Origin: Bacillota bacterium
GTDB taxonomy: Bacteria; Bacillota; Clostridia; Lachnospirales; Lachnospiraceae
Direction: 5' to 3'
Length of the DNA stretch: 7,158 bases
Assembly (NCBI GenBank): GCA_023425485.1
Contig: JAFACO010000053.1
Location: 1-7,158, forward strand
The notes under the pieces are model-generated. The model worked only from the letters and a program-made list of their open reading frames with translations. It was not told where the DNA came from and made no database searches. Of the stretch, positions 6,042 through 7,158 are shown piece after piece. Position numbers and translations under genes: made by a program. Numbering within the stretch: position 1 is the first letter of the stretch; each line of letters starts with the position of its first letter.

Positions 6042-6203
6042 ATGAAAAAGGGGTTTTCAATGCAATTAACAATATGGGGTGTAACTTTATTCGTGTCAGG
6101 GGCAATTCTGCTTTCAGGAGGAATTACAAGTGCAGGCGCACTATGTATGATGATTGGTGGTATTATCGGGCTCCTCAATTTAATTCGCAGTAACGGCGAG
6201 TGA
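6042..6203 (+). CDS. Small two-helix membrane protein, 53 residues, unknown function
   Basis: A short frame, ATG at 6042 to TGA at 6201-6203, encodes a 53-residue protein starting MKKGFSMQLTIWGV. AAAGGTGGTG (6025-6034) differs by one base from the ideal anti-16S sequence, with nine bases from GGTGG to the ATG. An in-frame TGA at 6033-6035 rules out a longer start. Two hydrophobic segments are seen, about residues 9-25 (LTIWGVTLFVSGAILLS) and 31-48 (with a GGIIG glycine pattern, residues 39-43), separated by a short GGITS turn. The tail is short and polar (RSNGE). It has one cysteine (C35) and no signal cleavage site that I can defend. It lies 100 bases upstream of the FNR-like gene on the same strand, with no terminator between, so some read-through into the regulator is expected. 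I do not recognise the family. The strong ribosome site, plausible promoter and two clean helices argue for a real gene. Confidence 0.7.
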   Translation: MKKGFSMQLTIWGVTLFVSGAILLSGGITSAGALCMMIGGIIGLLNLIRSNGE

Positions 6204-6205
6204 TA

Positions 6206-6234
6206 TGGACAAAGTTGTCTTACTATTGTAAAAT
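6206..6234 (+). promoter_or_regulatory. Promoter of the FNR-like regulator gene
   Basis: TGGACA (6206-6211) and TAAAAT (6229-6234) are spaced by 17 bp; each matches consensus at five of six positions. The predicted start near 6241 gives a leader of about 60 bases. A perfect inverted repeat GACAA-AG-TTGTC (6208-6219) overlaps the -35 and might be a regulator site. Confidence 0.6.
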
Positions 6235-6303
6235 GAAACTACATGGAACAAAAATTGATTTATTCATAAATTATAAAACAATAAGATAAGGAGGCTGGCA
6301 TCT

Positions 6304-7014
6304 ATGAATCCGACAGGCTGCAGTTGTCACAAATGTAAAGAAAGGGAATGTCCCAAGAATGTCCCAATTTTTGCAGGCTTAAATGATGCAGAAATCACTA
6401 AAATTGCCGATCTTATCGTCAGAAGAGAATATAAAAAGGGTGAAATGATAGTAATGGAAGGCGGTAAATTAGATAGCCTCTACATTATTAATCAGGGAAA
6501 AGTAAAATCCTTTCGTTACAACTTTGAGGGAAAGGAACAGATCCTATATATTTTTAATGAAGGTGATTTTTTTGGTGAAAAGAATTTATTGGGAACTCTT
6601 AATGCCACCTACAATGTCGAAGCATTAGCGGAGACACATATTTGTACCATTCCTAATAAAAGCTTTCAAGAATTATTAAAAACAAATCCTGAAATTAGTT
6701 TTAAGATAATTGATCAGTTATGCATCCGCATTAACCTATTGGAAAGTACGATTCAGAATATGGGTACAAAAAGTATTGATTCCAGAGTCAACGCCGTTTT
6801 ACTTGAATTTGCTGAAAAGTACGGTAAGAAAGAGCCAAAAGGCACTTTAGTGGAACTACCTATCAGTCGAGAAGGTATCGCCAACTACATAGGTATTGCT
6901 AGGGAAACCGTGAGTAGAAAGATGAGCAGTTTACAAGAAGGCGGTATTATAGAATTAATAGGAAACAAAAAGGTACTTATTCTTAATATGAACGCCTTAA
7001 TGGACGAAGCTTAA
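6304..7014 (+). CDS. FNR-like Crp/Fnr-family transcription regulator with cysteine cluster
   Basis: A 236-residue DNA-binding regulator. The N-terminus carries four cysteines in the pattern C6-x-C8-x2-C11-x4-C16, followed by VPIFAGL. The cyclic-nucleotide-binding-like domain spans about 20-130, with GDFFGE (87-92). It lacks the Arg-Ser pair that CRP uses for cAMP, so cAMP is unlikely to be the signal. C114 in AETHICTIP aligns with C122 of E. coli FNR (ETSMVCEIP), so a full set of [4Fe-4S] ligands is available and oxygen or redox sensing is the likely role. A long dimerisation helix (about 129-153) leads to a winged helix-turn-helix at about 185-222. Its recognition helix, ARETVSRKM (199-207), has E201, S204 and R205 as in FNR plus a CRP-like R200. 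AAGGAGG (6288-6294; nine bases from GGAGG to the ATG) supports the start. It is divergent from the importer operon; control of that operon is possible but not demonstrated. Confidence 0.9.
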   Translation: MNPTGCSCHKCKERECPKNVPIFAGLNDAEITKIADLIVRREYKKGEMIVMEGGKLDSLYIINQGKVKSFRYNFEGKEQILYIFNEGDFFGEKNLLGTLNATYNVEALAETHICTIPNKSFQELLKTNPEISFKIIDQLCIRINLLESTIQNMGTKSIDSRVNAVLLEFAEKYGKKEPKGTLVELPISREGIANYIGIARETVSRKMSSLQEGGIIELIGNKKVLILNMNALMDEA

Positions 7015-7040
7015 ATTGACCAACTATAGGAATACATTGA

Positions 7041-7077
7041 ATGCAAACACAGATTACCTGTAGTTTGCATTTTTTTT
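7041..7077 (+). terminator. Strong intrinsic terminator of the FNR-like gene
   Basis: ATGCAAACACAG (7041-7052) pairs with CTGT-A-GTTTGCAT (7058-7070), with one bulged base (7062) and the 5-base loop ATTAC, followed by eight T residues (7070-7077). It begins 27 bases after the stop codon. The remaining 81 bases to the window end hold a second T-run and a short inverted repeat, TGACT-GG-AGTCA (7095-7106), but no gene that I can see. Confidence 0.9.
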
Positions 7078-7158
7078 ATATTTTTTTATAAGTATGACTG
7101 GAGTCACAGTTTTTATCTTCAAAATGTTTTATGTTATATGTGTGCTTAGCAATAAACA

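Noticed and set aside
6255..6268. FNR box in the leader of the regulator gene (TTGAT at 6255-6259)
   Set aside because: The second half reads TCATA instead of ATCAA, so only one half-site is present.
7078..7158. Possible gene or further promoter at the right edge
   Set aside because: No open frame with a ribosome site; only T-runs and a 5-bp inverted repeat (7095-7106), too little to call.

Overview
The window is AT-rich, with Shine-Dalgarno sites of the AGGAGG type and Clostridia-like proteins. It looks like a chromosomal segment of a low-GC anaerobic Firmicute, most likely a Lachnospiraceae/Lachnoclostridium-type organism. This rests on general resemblance of the proteins (BMP-type nucleoside transporter, DUF5685-like protein, FNR-like regulator with clustered cysteines), not on any search. 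There are no phage genes, transposases, tRNAs, rRNAs or CRISPR arrays.

Layout. Positions 1-217 (minus) hold the first 72 codons of a DUF5685-like protein that runs off the left edge, with its own promoter. A hairpin at 371-411 closes the neighbouring operon. Positions 504-5597 (minus) hold a complete four-gene ABC importer of the B. subtilis nupNOPQ type. In transcription order these are a BMP-family lipoprotein (4458-5597), a double-domain ATPase (2595-4142) and two permeases (1469-2605 and 504-1469). The last three overlap by 11 and 1 bases and are probably translationally coupled. A 315-base gap separates the lipoprotein gene from the ATPase gene. It holds an intrinsic terminator that probably acts as a partial stop, a perfect 16-bp palindrome, and a GC-richer cruciform-like element next to the ATPase start. 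Positions 5598-6041 are a 444-base AT-rich divergent intergenic region. It contains the operon promoter, a perfect 14-bp palindrome at the predicted transcription start, and several short repeats. On the plus strand follow a 53-codon two-helix membrane protein (6042-6203) and an FNR-like Crp-family regulator (6304-7014), closed by a strong terminator.

How it works together. The lipoprotein should capture a nucleoside (probably a purine nucleoside) outside the membrane, the two permeases form the channel, and the ATPase drives import. The internal terminator would keep the lipoprotein in excess over the membrane complex. The regulator has four N-terminal cysteines and a fifth that lines up with the distal iron-sulfur ligand of E. 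coli FNR, so it is probably an oxygen or redox sensor. Whether it controls the divergent importer is not shown by the sequence. The most notable items are the unannotated-size small membrane protein, the strand-asymmetric folded element at 4166-4227, and the operator-like palindrome at the transporter promoter. I see no clear evidence of a wholly new multi-gene system.
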